64,000 bases of DNA from Chara braunii. Its lineage: Eukaryota; Streptophyta; Charophyceae; Charales; Characeae. The notes below the pieces were generated by a model. The model was given only the letters and a program-made list of their open reading frames with translations, did no database searches and was not told the origin of the DNA. The position numbers and the translations under genes are program-made. The stretch spans positions 1,010,208-1,074,207 of the forward strand of contig BFEA01000019.1 in NCBI GenBank assembly GCA_003427395.1, read 5' to 3'. Below, piece by piece: positions 21,676-36,900 of this stretch (the stretch's first letter is position 1; each line of letters starts with the position of its first letter).

Positions 21676-24600
21676 CCTAGTAGACTATAGGCAGCATTGA
21701 CACTTCCGACGGAGGATCATCTCGATAATATTACGTTGATATGCTTTCAAACCACCCGTATGCAAGTTTAATTATCATCTTTGACATTATCTTTTGCCTT
21801 GATTTGAGTCTTGTCACCTGTTTGAATTGTTATCTTGATAGGTCTTTTATCTATTGCTTAATCTAGAATGTCATTGACAGATTTCCAAGTAGGATAACAT
21901 TATATCTCCTGCTCACTATCCTATGTATATCCTCAATGCACTTTACATCTATTATGATAGTTGTAGCATCATGATTGTTCCTAATAAGTTGAGACTATTA
22001 GAGTTAATTGGAGTACTAAATCGTAACGTCTACCCCTCGTGAGAACGTTATATCTCCTCAAACTTTGGTTATGAGCGACCCGATGACTGACCACGATGCC
22101 TCAACTTCGACCATAATGAGTTCAAATGTTGATTGTCCTTAGCTAGCCTGACTAAAGCGCTTGTTCTAATAAGACTTAAACATGTGATCCGGGTCGCTGT
22201 CAGAAGTATAAGAGGAACTGAATCTCCTCAACGTCTCGTCATTTTATTACCTGCTTTGAGTAACGGGAAGGAATTCTGGTGAGATAAGGAAAGAAAGGGA
22301 TGATATGTACCTTTAGTTTCCCTTTGAGATTTAATAATGTACTTGAATGTCGAATAAGTATTCTAAGTCTCTGAAAACGGGATATAGTTGTTAGGCTACC
22401 TAGTTAAAGGCTACGTGTGTTTGCGAGGTCATTTGTCAAAGAGTCAGAGTACAAAATTATAAATGAAACTAACCCTAATAATTCATTGCTTGGATAGTCT
22501 AACTAAATCCTCAAATTCTTGAAGTTATATGTTATAGGTCTTAATGATAGACTCGGTTTCTCGATGGTTGTCTAACTTTTAAGGTTGTATCGTGTGGCGT
22601 ATGAATTTGTGATTATCTGCTTGAGATAAGTGTCATCTCTAAGACCCTACTTAATATGGTCTGATGATGAAGGTATTTACTGAACATTTGACTAGTTCGT
22701 GAAAATGTAATAATTAAAAGTTATGCTCTTTTGTATGATTGGTGCATTTAAAAGGTAGTGAACGATTGTATGTCACGACTCATCAAAGTACGGAGAAGTC
22801 TTCGCATTTAGCATACATTTTTCAATAGGCAAGGTTGGGGTATATATGACATTGTACCCTTAGTAAACCCGATTATAGTCATATTGTGAAATAATATGAC
22901 TAGATAAAATGGAATAAAGGGAATGAAAATTGTGCTTGGTTGTCTTGACGGTTAGGGGTCGACTAATTACTAGAGATCTGATTAAAATATCATGCTAATA
23001 AAATCTTATTAATAAGGTTGCATTTTTGAAGTATAATTTGACCCTAGAATATCATGTGATAAAAATTAATTATTTCATCATCCACTTAATGACTAACTAA
23101 TCATCAGGGACGAATAATATGGCAAGCGCAATATTAGGTCACCTACTTGAAGAATATGTGTTCGTTTGAGGTTGTATAGGATAAAGCATGATAATGAATT
23201 AGCTTTAGGAGTCATTGCATAAAGAGTTTGATTATATTTATCTGGTTCTTGAAGCTATATGAATAGACTCAGACTTTTAACGATTGGTTAAGCGTTGCAA
23301 ATTGTATCATGATAAAATATGAGGCTATATACTTAAATAACTATCTTTAATAATACGATACTCAATAAAATCAAAGTAGTGTCCACTTGAGGGTTATCCA
23401 ACTCCTCGAAATTACAGTACTATATAAAGATTTAAAACTACTTATTCCCACTATGGACAATGTGTATGACTTTGTATGACTGAATGTATACGGGAATGAA
23501 TGATACATGTTTTAAGTGATGTATCATTATATGTTTTGTTTTTGTTGGGTGAAGTTATAATTTGTTCTGAATATATATATTTATTAATTGTTTGGTGATT
23601 GTTTGTGTCTGTCTGGACGTGTTTGTGAATTGCTCTCCTTAATAAGGATAGAAAAGTTGTATGAAATTCACGTTGGGCATGGGACCGAAGGTGAATGGAG
23701 TGACCAACCTTTGAAGAGAATAAATTCTCTCAAGGGAGGTCAGCATGCAGAATATGTCCTTTCGAGAATTGCAACGTTGATTGATACAATTGCCTGATAG
23801 ACTTTAAGAGGGTATAGTTAAGTCTTGTAGGCGGTAGTGAGACTCACGCCGGAACAATGTTCCTGGTCCATAGTGAGGTGTTGTCATTTTGTCTTATATA
23901 GGAAAGATGACTACACTATCGTCGAAAGGGAGGAAGGTGTTCAAGACCTTGCTTGAAGTTTGACAGTGAGTGAGACAACTACTACTTAGTCTGAGCACGC
24001 TTGGAGTGGTAGCCCAAGCGGGGTTCATGCTAGGTGGGTCCACCACACCCTGAAAAGGTATGGTATTACCAACCAGCCTTTAGACGAGTGTGAATGGGGT
24101 TGTCTGATTGTGCTCGATGTGGTCATCCAGGTACAAGCGCTGAAATCGGAGGAAGATGTGGTGAGGCTTAGTCCTAGAAGCGGGGCTCGGGATCTGAGAT
24201 GTTATCCTTTTGATTGGATTACACCACCCCTCGACACTGTATACCCCTGTTAAGCATGAAGGAGTAAAATATCTTATGTCATCATTATTATTGTCATTGT
24301 AACTTCACTGGAATTTGTTCTTGTGAAGTCACAAATGTGACAATTGTTCTCATTGTTAATAAGGTTACCAATTGATGTTTGTTTGAATTATGACTGAATG
24401 TTTTAATATTATGATTATTATTGTTTATTTTTCTTACGGTTTTGAGCATTTTTTTTATATCTTGAGTTATATTCCTTATTTATGGCAGGAGAATGTCATT
24501 TACACTGGTATTGTGACGTTTCGTAAAAAACAGGGGGAAAACCCTGCGTACAGTAACGAGTTGTTGTGACATGTTTTTTCATTTGAGATATCAATCTAGA

Positions 24601-27600
24601 TCATGGAGTGTGGTTCCATTTTTATGATTGTCGTCAAAAGGGTTTAATCCCTTTGACCAACTTCAACTTAATACTCAAATCCGAGTATTATGTGTATATT
24701 CGTGCAGTACATTATCGAAGGCAAAACCTCGATAGGAGTCAGTATGACGGCGACCTAATTTAAGTTTGAATCTTAGAAATTATTTTGGATCCTCAGATTA
24801 TTAATATAATTGGGCAGACACGATAAGTGTCCTGTTTGGAAAGACATCAAAGACATATGTTAAAAAAACGTCGCTCATTCCTCTATGGGGTTAGTTTAAG
24901 ATAAGTCTATGAGATCGAAATGAGGAACTCAATCGGAAATGATGATGTTTTGAAAGATATATTTGCATCGATGGTAAAGTGGAAGTCAATATTTTCATTT
25001 GGGATATGGGACAATTCTATATATTTTGAATGATCCCCGAGACGTGTGTCTGACCGAGCTGTGATCGAGACTTGGAGGACACGATCCCTAAGTGGCAACC
25101 TAACGATGGTCCTTGTTCATCCTCTGAGTGGCAACTGGACGATGAAAATTTTATTTTTATGGTTTTGGAATGAACATCGTTCATCCATGAAGTGGCAACC
25201 TAACAAGGATGAAAATATTTTTGATGATGATGTTTTCGGTGTATATTGAATTGAACATCGTTCATCCACTTCAGGAGGTCAGTCTGAGGGACTGAAGTTA
25301 CCAAGCCTATGGTGAAAATTTGGCATCATTGGGACGTAACTCCCAGCATGGGCTACTGACCAAGTATAACCAGTCAGCAGACCTTACGGTTTTGGCCTGA
25401 AGTTGAAACCTGAAGGGTGACCGCTCTAATGAAGGAATCGACTCAGGTAGTTATCGGAGGGGTCGAATGTAGTCTTTGAAATATATGTGAAATTTTTTAT
25501 GATAGGATTTACCCGTCATTGTGCAACCAATACGGGGACCACTGTTAATATGACAACATAGTGGGCCGCATATCTGGCCTGATCAACCGGACTGTGGTGG
25601 GTTAAGACCAGGACTGCCGATCCCCTCGTATTAGACTTCAGGTGGGACGGTAATATGGTTTGGTTGAGACCCGCGTCCAAAGGGTCAGATTCTCTGGCTC
25701 TATGGACAACCAACGAGGGTTTGGGAAGAAAGTCTAAAGGTACGGAAAAAATGAGCATTGACTCTCTTGATAATTTTCACCGTTGTAGTACAAATTCAAG
25801 ATCCCCACCATTGGTTCATTCAGTTTGGGTTGGGGGGTTCGGTATGTGGGAGACCCGGGTTAGAATCCCGACAATGGTAGGGTATATCAAGGGAGACAAT
25901 ATGCATCTTGACCGCATTTCAATCCAGGAACTCGGATTTGGCTATCCACTTATCGAAGATGCGCTTTATTTTGGGAAGGGATTTACCTTTTCTTTTCGTG
26001 GTGTTATCGATCTTGTCATATTTTATCAATTGATCTGATCATGGGAAACGATCTAAAAGAGAATTGTATGAAGGATTGTGATAAACGTCCCTAGCGACAG
26101 GGACATCGCTTAATAGGGTCTGAGAATACTGTTGGACCAAATACCCTTACAAGGGTATTTGGCCATGCTTTTGCATTCGACACGGTAACGGTGTCGGCTA
26201 CCATGACGGAGCCAGTCTGGGATGAAAAGGGTGTGCACGCTTTGGCGTGGCGCTTGAAACGATTTCCTCGGCCATTGAGGCCAGGGCGAATCGGTGAAAA
26301 AAAAAAATTTGAGAATATGCGCGCGCCTTGTTATGACGCGCGCCGTGATGATTAAGATTAGTAATAATACCCTCGGGCCAAAAAGGTCGAGGGGTTAATT
26401 GGGTTAATATTGTGTCGGGTAGATCTACGACACACATTAAGACTTGGTCTGGTACCTGTCTACCTATTGGTACTGGGCGTCTAAAAATATCAATGTTTGT
26501 CTTCCTCTGCTCAGCCTAGAGTACTCGGTACATCTACCTCTATTAGGTGTTGTACCGACCGACCTGCTACTTAAGTGTTTTCTGCTACTCTAAGTACCGC
26601 GGGCATCTTTTTCCGGCCACCTGAGTGTTTCCCCCACTGCAACCCTCAATGTCACGACTACAAGTAAGTACCGACCCGCAGACCTTTCAAAGCGACCAAA
26701 TGCCCCTACGGGTCATACACACACTCAAGCCGACAAACACTCAGACAGGCACGCGGACCAGCAAGCGTGCAAGCGCACAGACTTAAATACAGGCTCGAAC
26801 CACTAGATATGCGGAGCCTGAATACTCTACAAATAGCTGAGTTGTTCCCCTTATACTCGAGGTGGGAGCTAACCCAGTAGGTTTAGGTGCTGATTATTAG
26901 TAGGTTTAGGTGCTGATTATTATACAGGGGATGCAGGGATCGAAGCCTACAAACCCCTGAGCTAGCTCCCTTTTGACGGGGAGCTTAATTGTATTTTGCC
27001 CCTGGTTACGGTCGCTCGGGACTTGAACCCGCGACCTCCGGATTANGAGTTAGTTNTTGTCAGTAGCTTNGTTGGATTTGAGCCTCTGTTGTAACGTGGC
27101 NCGCCACATGGCAGGCTAAGATAGTTAGTACTTAGATTATATTCCTTTCTTTTATTTTTATTCGTTATAGTTAGATTCTTCTTTTATTTACTTTTATTAT
27201 TTTTCGTTTCGGTTTGTCTTTTCTCCCTTTCGATCTCGTACCTCACGAGACTCATCCGCCTCGATGAATCCGCAGCAGAACCGTGGGAAGGTTAATTCCC
27301 ATTAAGGTTGTTGATCGGAGCTTCGGGCTTGGCCGCTCGACACTTGCACAACCTCGAGGGAGGGATAGCGCGACGCGAGGGAGGATAGCGCGACGTGAGG
27401 GAGGGATAGCGGGACGCGAGGGAGGATAGCACGATGCGAGGGAGGATAGCGCGACGTGAGGGAGGATAGCGCACAAGAAGAAGAAGAGCGACACAAAGCG
27501 ACATAGCAAGGAAAGGAGAGAGGCGCGCAACATATCGGGAATGAAGGAGGAACGTGAGGAATCGACGTGCACGAAGAAGAAGAAGAAGAATAAAAATAAA

Positions 27601-27601
27601 T

Positions 27602-27633
<32 letters not shown>

Positions 27634-28202
27634 AAAAGATGAAGAAGAGGGAGAAGGGAAGGGGGTTCACCGCAACGTGATAGATTGTTGTAATTATCGA
27701 TCTTGAAAGAGGAATGCCTAGTAAGCGCAAGTCGTCATCTCGCGTTGATCACTTCCCTGCCCTTTGTACACGCCGTCGTTGCTCCTACCGATTGAATGGT
27801 CGGGTGACGTGACTGGCTCGCAGTGATCTCGGCGGTTTGCCGCTAGGGGTGCTGTGGAAAGTTCATTGAACCTTATCATTTAGAGGGAGAAGAAGAACGA
27901 GAAGAAGGAGAAGGAGGGAGAGAGAGAAAACGAGGGGAAAATGGAAGGAAGAAGACGACAACGACGACGCTGACGACGACGATGAAGACGACGACGAAGA
28001 CTAACAACAAAGACCGACGACGGTGATGACGGCGACGACGAAGAGGGAATAGGTAAGCCTTCAATCTCGCGGCTTACCTCGTGGTACTTCCATCGATAGG
28101 ATAAATAAAATAAATAAATAAATAAAAATAAAATCGAATGAATATACCATTAGAACGTGGATATATACACGACCTCATACTACACATGTGTGTGTATGTG
28201 AA

Positions 28203-28204
<2 letters not shown>

Positions 28205-28275
<71 letters not shown>
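28205..28275. repeat. (TG)n(AG)n microsatellite in LTR2
   Basis: The AG tract is much longer than the LTR1 counterpart at 14537-14562. Confidence 0.9.
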
Positions 28276-29397
28276 TTCGATCGATTCGCTGGGCGAAAGC
28301 CGCGGCTGGCCTCCCGCAACCTCCATCGAAAGGATGACCGGAACCGATCGAATCTTTCACTATAACATCAAAATACTCACTACTACATGTGGGTGGGTGA
28401 GCGAAATAGATCAAATCTTCTACTGCAACGTCGAAATGTTCACTACTACATTTGTGCGTGTGTGTGTGTGTGAGTGAGAGGGAGAGAGAAAGAAGAGAGA
28501 GAGAGGGAAAGAAGAGGAAGGAGAGGAGTCGCACTGTGGTCCTTGGGTACACGTGGCAACTGTGTGCACGGGAAAGAGGTTGTGAGTGATGTGAGAAACA
28601 TACCTGGTGCTAATGCGTGCGGCATTTGCTGCGATCTACTCGTACTTCGGAAGAGTTGTTGTCGTCATCATTCGGCGTTGTAGTAGTAGGCTAGATAGGA
28701 TCTGCCATATGTAGTCTGGCGCCGAACGCCAGGTAGGATGTCGACATTGGTTCTTGTGATGATGATGAGAGTATGCCTGCATTGTCAATTATGAGCTTTT
28801 GTTGTGCTCTTATTTGGTGGGACTCGTGATGCAATTCTGCATTTGGTTCGAGGTTACGACTATCTGGTCACATCTGTATGATGTTGTTGATCTCTGAAGA
28901 TCGTCATCGGTAAATTTTTTTTTTCCTTCCATTATTATTATTATTATTATTATTAGGTGCATGGTAATCTTGGGTACACGTAACAGCTGTGTGGGATCGA
29001 GGTTGTGAGTGATATGAGGGACATACCTGGTGCTTGAGGTGATCGACATTGGTCGAGATCTGCTCGTACATCGGAAAGTTGTTGACGTCACCTGTGGCAT
29101 TATAGTATAGGCTAGATAGGATCTGCCATCTGTAGTCTGGGCGCAGAGCGCCAGATAGGATATTGGCATTGGTTTTGTGTTGATGATGATAGGACTATGC
29201 CAGCATTGTCAATTATGAGTTTTTGTTGTGTTGTTATTTGGTGGGACACGTAATGCAATTCTGCTTTTGGTTCGAGGTCACAACTATCTGGTGATATGTG
29301 TATGATGCTGTTTGATTTCTGAAGTTCAATATCGCTCAATTTCCTTGCTTTTTCTTTTATTATTACTATTATTATTATTATTATTATTATTACTATG

Positions 29398-29448
<51 letters not shown>

Positions 29449-30045
29449 GTTATTATTATTATTTTATTATTGCTATTTCTGCGATCAGACTTGCTTTCTT
29501 CCTTACTTCACATGCATGCAGACCGGCGACACGCCAAACTGGCGACAAGAGCTTTAACTCAAAGCTCCTAGATACGACAGATAAGAACACAGGTCTATTA
29601 CAAGTTCACTGTAGACGAATATGGCTCCATAGCACCCCAATAACTCTCTCTTCACACACACGGGATCACCCCGGATACCCCACACGCAACACTCTGCTTA
29701 CAAACACACACACTCGCTGTACGTCATACTGCACTACACCTACAATTATGGCTAAGTTCTCCTTCAGCCACTGCACTCTTTGGGCATCTGCAGACCACCG
29801 TTGCACAAGCCGCTGTAGTAGCGCTTCCGCATGGCTTACGCATGAATGAATGAATGGCTTAGCGCTGCATCTTGATTTATGCTTCTGTTTGGTACTGGCC
29901 TGCCCTTTCCATTCGCCCTGAGTGCCCACAGTCTCATATGGTACTTGCTTGACTGGACTTAGACTGACTAGGATGTACCGCTGACTCAGTGCAGTCACAC
30001 TGCTAACCTACCAGGGAGAGTCGACGCCCGTGCCATCCAAGTACG

Positions 30046-30076
<31 letters not shown>

Positions 30077-31039
30077 GGGCAGGGTAATAGGCAGTGAGAA
30101 TGTGTGTGTGCGTGCTTGCAATCGCATGTGTTTTGTCGTGTTCGCTATACAAAATTCCACAAACAAAGCTTGACTGTGCCAGACTGTTTTCGTCAGACTG
30201 TGTGTGTGAGACAGAAACACACGCAGACACAGGCACGAAGAGACATACGTAGATACAGGCACAAATAGACACACACAGACACAGGCGCGAAGAGACACAC
30301 ACAGACACTGTGACATACACAGTGTCACACACACAGACACAATGTCACGTACACTGTGATACAGATACACAGTGAGAGACAATGCACACACACAGTCACA
30401 CCGGCACACATACAAAGTAACGCAGGTACAGTCACACATATTGTCACACTGTGACAAATACGCATACACGCTGTGACAGACAACCCATACACAGTGACAC
30501 ACACATAAATGTTGTGACACGGACAGATGTTGTGACACACACAGTTAGATGTCGTGACACAGACAGATACAGCGACATGCACAGATAAATACTGTGACAC
30601 ACAAAAACTGTGACAGTCGCGCAAGCACAAAAATACAGCGACACAGACTGTGACATATACAGTGACGCATACACACTGGACACACGTGCACAGTCTCAGT
30701 CACGCACACACACACAGATACGGTGTGATACACACAAAATATTGTGACAGTCACACTATGTCCAACACTCATCAATAACGAAACACGCACACAGTCACGC
30801 GGTGACACATACGCAAGTGACACGGACATTGTGACAGACACAGTGTCACACATTGTGACACACGTACAGACACTGTGATACATACACAAATACAATGACA
30901 CACAGTCAAAAAGTGACGCACAGCCAAACAGTGACGCACGCTCATACAGTGACACGCAGTCACACAATGACGCACAATGATGCACAGTCACACAGTGACA
31001 CTCAGACACAGGGGTTCCTTTGAGAGAGTAAACCAGCGA

Positions 31040-32106
31040 GGATGATAAGAGGAGCAAGGTCCCGAGAGACCTGCCTTATCGCCTAAGTCCGCTTAAGTGA
31101 GAAAATTGAGCGATAAGAGGAGCGAGGCTCCCAAACGCCTGCCTTATCACAATAAAGGCACGAACGGTGTGATAAGAGTAGCAAGGCTCCGAGAAGCCTG
31201 CCTTATTACCAATTAGTCGTGCGTCAATGTAAGNNNNNNNNNNNNNNNNNNNNNNNNNNNNNNNNNNNNNNNNNNNNNNNNNNNNNNNNNNNNNNNNNNN
31301 NNNNNNNNNNNNNNNNNNNNNNNNNNNNNNNNNNNNNNNNNNNNNNNNNNNNNNNNNNNNNNNNNNNNNNNNNNNNNNNNNNNNNNNNNNNNNNNNNNNN
31401 NNNNNNNNNNNNNNNNNNNNNNNNNNNNNNNNNNNNNNNNNNNNNNNNNNNNNNNNNNNNNNNNNNNNNNNNNNNNNNNNNNNNNNNNNNNNNNNNNNNN
31501 NNNNNNNNNNNNNNNNNNNNNNNNNNNNNNNNNNNNNNTCCGAGAAGCCTGCCTTATTACCAACCAGCCGTGCGTCAGTGCAAGAATGTGATAAGAGTAG
31601 CGGGACTCCAAGAAGTCTGCCTTATCACAATAATAACAAAGAACAATGTGATAAGAATAGCGAGGCTCCGAGAAAGCCTGCCTTATCACTATAATGACAA
31701 GAACAATGTGATAAGAGTAGCGAGACTCCGAGAAGCATGCCTTATCACTATAATGAGAAGAAAAATGTGATAAGAGTAGCGAGGCTCTCAGAAGCCTGCC
31801 TTATCACTATAATGACAAGGACGGTGTGATAAGAGTAGCAAGGCTTCGAGAAGCCTGCCTTGTCACACTAATAACACGATATGATAAGAGTAGCAAGGCT
31901 CCGAGAAGTCTGTCTTATCACACTAATAACACGATGTGATAAGAGTAGCAAGGCTCCGATAAGCCTGCCTTATTACCCGCCAGCGGTGCTTCAATATGAA
32001 ACATCAGTAGGAGGAGCAGGGCACCGAGATGCCTTGCCCATTGCCCAGCTGCATGGAGGAAGTGGCAGTAAGAGGAGCGAGGCTCCGAGAAGTCCGCCTT
32101 ACTACC
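31040..32106 (+). repeat. Hairpin array of LTR2, partly in a gap
   Basis: Same GTGATAAG...CTTATCAC units as 17536-18235, including a GTAAGAGGAGCGAGGCTCC unit near 32068 whose LTR1 equivalent has lost its 5' arm. The N run 31234-31538 hides several units. Confidence 0.8.
31234..31538. other. Assembly gap (305 N) inside the hairpin array
   Basis: The gap falls in tandem hairpins, where short-read assembly is expected to fail. Confidence 0.99.
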
Positions 32107-33975
32107 ATCTGACCTTGATCTAATGCAAGACAGTAAATATGTGAAGCAAGGCCCTTGAGGTCTAACCTATCACAAGCAGACGCCCAATGAAGATGAGTAG
32201 ATCCTGAATGGTCTACCATACTATTACTAATCTTCTCGATAAACAGGGAACGGTAAAAGCCGTGAAAAGAGATCGATTCATTATTAACAGACCACTTTCT
32301 GATTCTACCGAGGTGGATGTAGAAGGAACGTGACCCTGTGTGACATGTCCTGCTCCCTTAACCTATTGATTGATGTCAATCTTATGATTCTACTTCGTAT
32401 GAGATGGATGATATTTTGTCTATGTATGTGTGAAGGGGAAATTTTTGGCGATGTTAACTCTATATTTTTTCTTCCTTTGGACAACTATCGCTGGAAGCTG
32501 ATCTGATGAGAAGTTAGAGAGGCTGCCTAGAGGGAGTTATGTCGATGTAGTATTATTCCTGACTAAACTGAAGTTCACTATATTGAACTTCAGATAGGGT
32601 CATGTCGATGGCAGAGAGGTGTTGAGACCGTGTTGGCCTGTTTGTGATTGCAGGTCATCTTAAATTTCGAGAAGACTCACTATGAGTCTATGCAAGACTA
32701 ATGTTGTTGCCTTATGGTAACAGGTCATCTTAAATTTCAAGAAGACTCACTATGAGTCTATGCAAGACTATTTGTTGTTGCCTTATGGTAACAGGTTGGT
32801 TCACCAACTCAACCATCACTCACTCTCTACACCCACACTTTGCATCAACCTTGCACTAAGTGACATTTCTGTTCCGGGTCATTTGTCTAAAGGGTTTGAA
32901 TTTGGTCAAAAGAGGTTCTTGAATGACTAAGTCGAAAAATAATGTCTGGTTAAAAGGTTTGGAAGCGTAAGTGTAATGTGTGTGAAAGTAAATGAATGGT
33001 TGACTCTGCTAGGATTGCGCAATGTGATTGACTCTTGTCTGCAGGTCAGTAAAACGACAAGCCACATGCTATTCACGGCAACCCATTGAGAAACTTATGC
33101 TATCTTGGGCCTTGATCCAGAAGTTCGATCAGTGCGCGATTGGTTTGAGTACCCAGCCCTTGCGCCTTTTCCCTGATTGTTCGGAAAATTATGATTATTG
33201 TTAAGGCGACAAACCTTATTCATTTCATGTTCATTTCATTTGTACATGTTTAAAAGGTCAATGACCTACGTTTTCCCTTGATGAATTCATACTGTTTATT
33301 TGAATGTGTTACGTGTATGTGACATCTCCTCACCTAATTACTCAGGCTTATCTCACTTCACATGTATGTATGCTATGGTTAAAGGTTTTTCATAGAGAGA
33401 TATGTCGAATGAACTTAATCACTAGGTAGGATGGGTATGTGTCTTATGCGCAACCCCTGATAATTTAAGTACTGAGAGGGATCCTGCTTTTAAAATGAGA
33501 TAGGTTATGAGTCATACCTATAGAAACTATTTCCAGGTAAATTGTAGTATGCGCAACGTTCGTCAGTCGAGTCGACCTGATTTGTAAATCGGTCCGGGAG
33601 ATTAGTGTCTTCATGCCAGACGCGTATACGGGTCAGTCTTAGGCGTTCAACCACGCGTATGCCTATGCTACGGTGATCGAGGAAACTCCCTCGACTAGCT
33701 TACCTCTGCGATTGCAAGTAAAAGCTTTCGCACGTGAATCAGTAGTTCGACAGGGATACACGCACCTGAGGGATGGTGGCAGCTCCCGCAGGTGGAGGTG
33801 AGTTGTACCTCGCGGGGTCTCTGTCCTGTCGCAGGGAGTAGCGAGAGGTACAGCTCGAGCGCACGGTCGGAGTTTGTCTTACGCTGAAACGGTTTTCAAA
33901 CTCCTGCGTGATGCGACCGTGAGGTCCAAAACTAAAATTACTTTACGTTTGGGTGTGGGACCGCCGCGCCCGACA

Positions 33976-36900
33976 GGTGGCGCCGTTGCCGGGGATCTCG
34001 CTTTCCATCCGAGGTCCTGAGTGAACAGACTCGGGTAATGGTAAGACGATGATCACGGCAAAACGACAACCTTTAAATGAGTTAACGTAACTTATGATGT
34101 ATGTGTTGAATGACCGTAGGTTGGACATTTATAATTTTACACACGTCAAATAAGTGTGAGGTCACGTCAGCAATGCCAATAGATGTCGTATTGCCCGGTG
34201 GTTTGACTACCTACCAAGGTCCATAGAAAATAAACTATGACATAGGACAGTTAGAAGTCTAGGGAAACGACGACTAGTGAATGTAACACATCTTGAAAAA
34301 ACCTGAATTATAAATGATCTAAAGAAGATATCTATACTAGGTCTTTTATCGTCATAACTCAATAGTTTACTCTGCACTTTTGTCTATATTTATCTTCTGT
34401 CAACTTAAGTTATTGAGAGGTTAGCACTTCTTTCCTTGTTTGTATCTGTATAGTCATATCTAAGTTGTAAGGTTATGTCAGAGTTTCATTCCTTGTCCAG
34501 TTGAACTATCTTTTCAAATATGTTGCTCACAACCTTAGAAGGTAGAAAACTCTCTACATCCTTGGTTTGTATCGATAGTAGGGGCAACGAGATAACCTGT
34601 ATATTGTAAAGTTCATAGGTCTTGTGGCATGATTATTTCGCGCTTAATTACTTCGAAGGAATCGCTACGAGTAACTTAATTATTTTTTCCTTGAGTTTTT
34701 ATATGAAATAAGGAGCACTCGGTTACATGATTATTTAACGTTCTTATGCCTTATGACCCAATGTGATCTGTTGATGTCAAGCGAATCAGTAGCGAAGAGT
34801 GGGATTGAGGATGCAATGATAAAAGGAAGGAACCTTTAGAAGAGGGTGGCATGGTAGTCATCAAAACATGATAAGAGAGATGCCGCAACTACGAGATAAC
34901 GCATAATGTTTTATGCCGTCAAGCCATGTTGTTCAACACATCGTGTGATTTCTACATCTTTATCCATCTTTGTTTAAATCATCAGTTGAACGTCCATGTT
35001 AGCAGTAAGTTGTTATACTGTATTCCTATTAGACTGTAGGTAGCATTGACAGTTCTGACGGAGGATGATCTCGATAATATTACGTTCATATGCTTTCAAA
35101 CCACCCGTATGCAAGTTTACTTATCATCTTTGATGTTATCTCTTGCCTTGATCTGAGTCTTGTCACCTGTTTGAATTATTATCTTGATAGGTTTTTTATC
35201 TATTGCTTAATCTAGAATGTCATTGACGGATTTCCAAGTAGGATGACACTATATCTCCTGCTCACTATCTTAGGTATATCCTCAATGCACTTTAAATCTA
35301 TTATGATAGTTGTAGCATCATAATTGTTCCTAATAACCTGAGACTATTAGAGTAAATTGGAGTACTAGATCGTAACGTCTACCTCTCGTGAGCACGTCCT
35401 ATCTCCTCGAATTTTGGTTATGAGCGACCCGATGACTAACCACGATGCCTCAACTTCGACCATAGTGAGTTCAGATGTTGCTTGTCCTTAGCTAGGCTGA
35501 CTGAAGCGCTTGTTCTAATAAGACGTGAATTCGTGATCTCGATCGATGTCAGAAGTATAAGAGGGACTGAATCTCCTCAACGTCTCTTCATTTTAATACC
35601 TGCTTTGAGTAACGGGAAGGAATCGTGGTGAGGTAAGGAAAAAAAGAGATGATATGTACCTTTAGTTTCCCTTTGAGATTTAATAATGTACTTGAATGTC
35701 AAATAAGAATTCTAAGTCTCTGAAAAAAAGGCATAGTTGTTAGGCTACTCACTTAAGGGCTATGTGCATTTGCGAGGTCATTTGTCATATAGTCAGAGTA
35801 CCAAATTATAAATTAAACCGACCATATTATTCATTGCTTGCATAGTCTAACTAAATCATCAAATTCTTGAAGTTATATGCTATAGCTCTTAATGATAGAC
35901 TCGGTTTCCCGACGGTTGTCTAACTTTTAAGGTTGTATCGTATGGCGTATTAATTTGTGATTATCTGCTTGAGATAAGTATCATCTCTAACACCCTACTT
36001 AATTTGGTCTGATAATGAAGGTATTTACTTAAGATTTAACTAGTTCGTGAAGGTGTAATAATTAAAATTCATGTTTTCTTGTGTGATAGGTGCATTTAAA
36101 AGGTAGTGAACGATTGTATGTCACGGCTCATCAAAGTACAAAGAAGTCTTGGCATTTAGCATACATTTTTTCGATAGGCAATGTTGGGGTACATATGGCA
36201 TTGTAGCCTTAGTAAACCCATTATAGTCATATTGTAAAATGATATGACTTACATAAAATTGAGTGAAGGGAATGAAAATTTTGCTTAGTTGTCTTGACGG
36301 TTAGGGGTCGACTAATTACTAGAGATCTGATTAAATATTATGCTAATAAAGTCTTATTAATAAGGTTGCATTTTTGAAGTATAATTTAACCCTAGAATAT
36401 CATGAGATAAAAATTAATTATTTCATCATCCACTTAATGACTAACTAATAATTAGGGACGAATAATATAGCAAGCGCAATATTAGGTCACCTACTTGGAG
36501 AATATGTGTCCGTTTGAGGTTGTATAGGATAGAGCATGATAATGAATTAGCTTTAGGAGTGAGTGAAAAAATAGTTTGATTATATTTATCTAATTCTTGA
36601 AGCTATATGAATAGACTCAAACTTTTAACGATTGGTTAAGCGTTGCAAATTGTATCATGATAAAATATGAGGTTGTATACTTAAATAACTATCTTCTTTA
36701 ATACGATACTCAATAAAATCATTGAGAGTGTTCACTTAAGGGTTATCTAACTCCATGAAATTATATTACTATATAAAAATTGATAAAACTATTTATTTCC
36801 ACTATGGGCAATGTGTATAACATTGCATAACTGAATGTATGTGGGAATGAATGATACATGTTTTAAGTGATGTATCATTATATGTTTTGTTTTTATTGGG

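Larger units (their letters stand above)
20204..26129 (+). mobile_element. Internal region 1 of the LARD-like element, non-coding
   Basis: Lies between the LTR1 end and the LTR2 start, about 5.9 kb. No frame resembles gag, protease, reverse transcriptase, RNase H or integrase; the longest frames are short. About 20204-25140 is matched line by line by internal region 2 (33976-38485), so this is the element's normal content and not decay of a coding copy. 25140-26129 is present only here. No clear polypurine tract stands before 26130. A 416-bp insertion sits at 21260-21675. Confidence 0.6.
26130..33975 (+). mobile_element. LTR2: second giant LTR
   Basis: Starts TGTTGGACC and ends CGCCCGACA, colinear with LTR1 throughout (for example 27251 with 13612, 29100 with 15660, 33072 with 19300). 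It lacks the adapter artefact but contains the 305-base gap 31234-31538. It is followed by its own primer site and internal region, so the arrangement is LTR-internal-LTR-internal. That arrangement usually comes from recombination between LTRs of adjacent copies. Confidence 0.6.

Noticed and set aside
25815-25880. tRNA gene suggested by CCCGGGTTAGAATCCCG
   Set aside because: T-arm-like only; no A box or acceptor pairing at the right distance, and the B box has a non-standard base.
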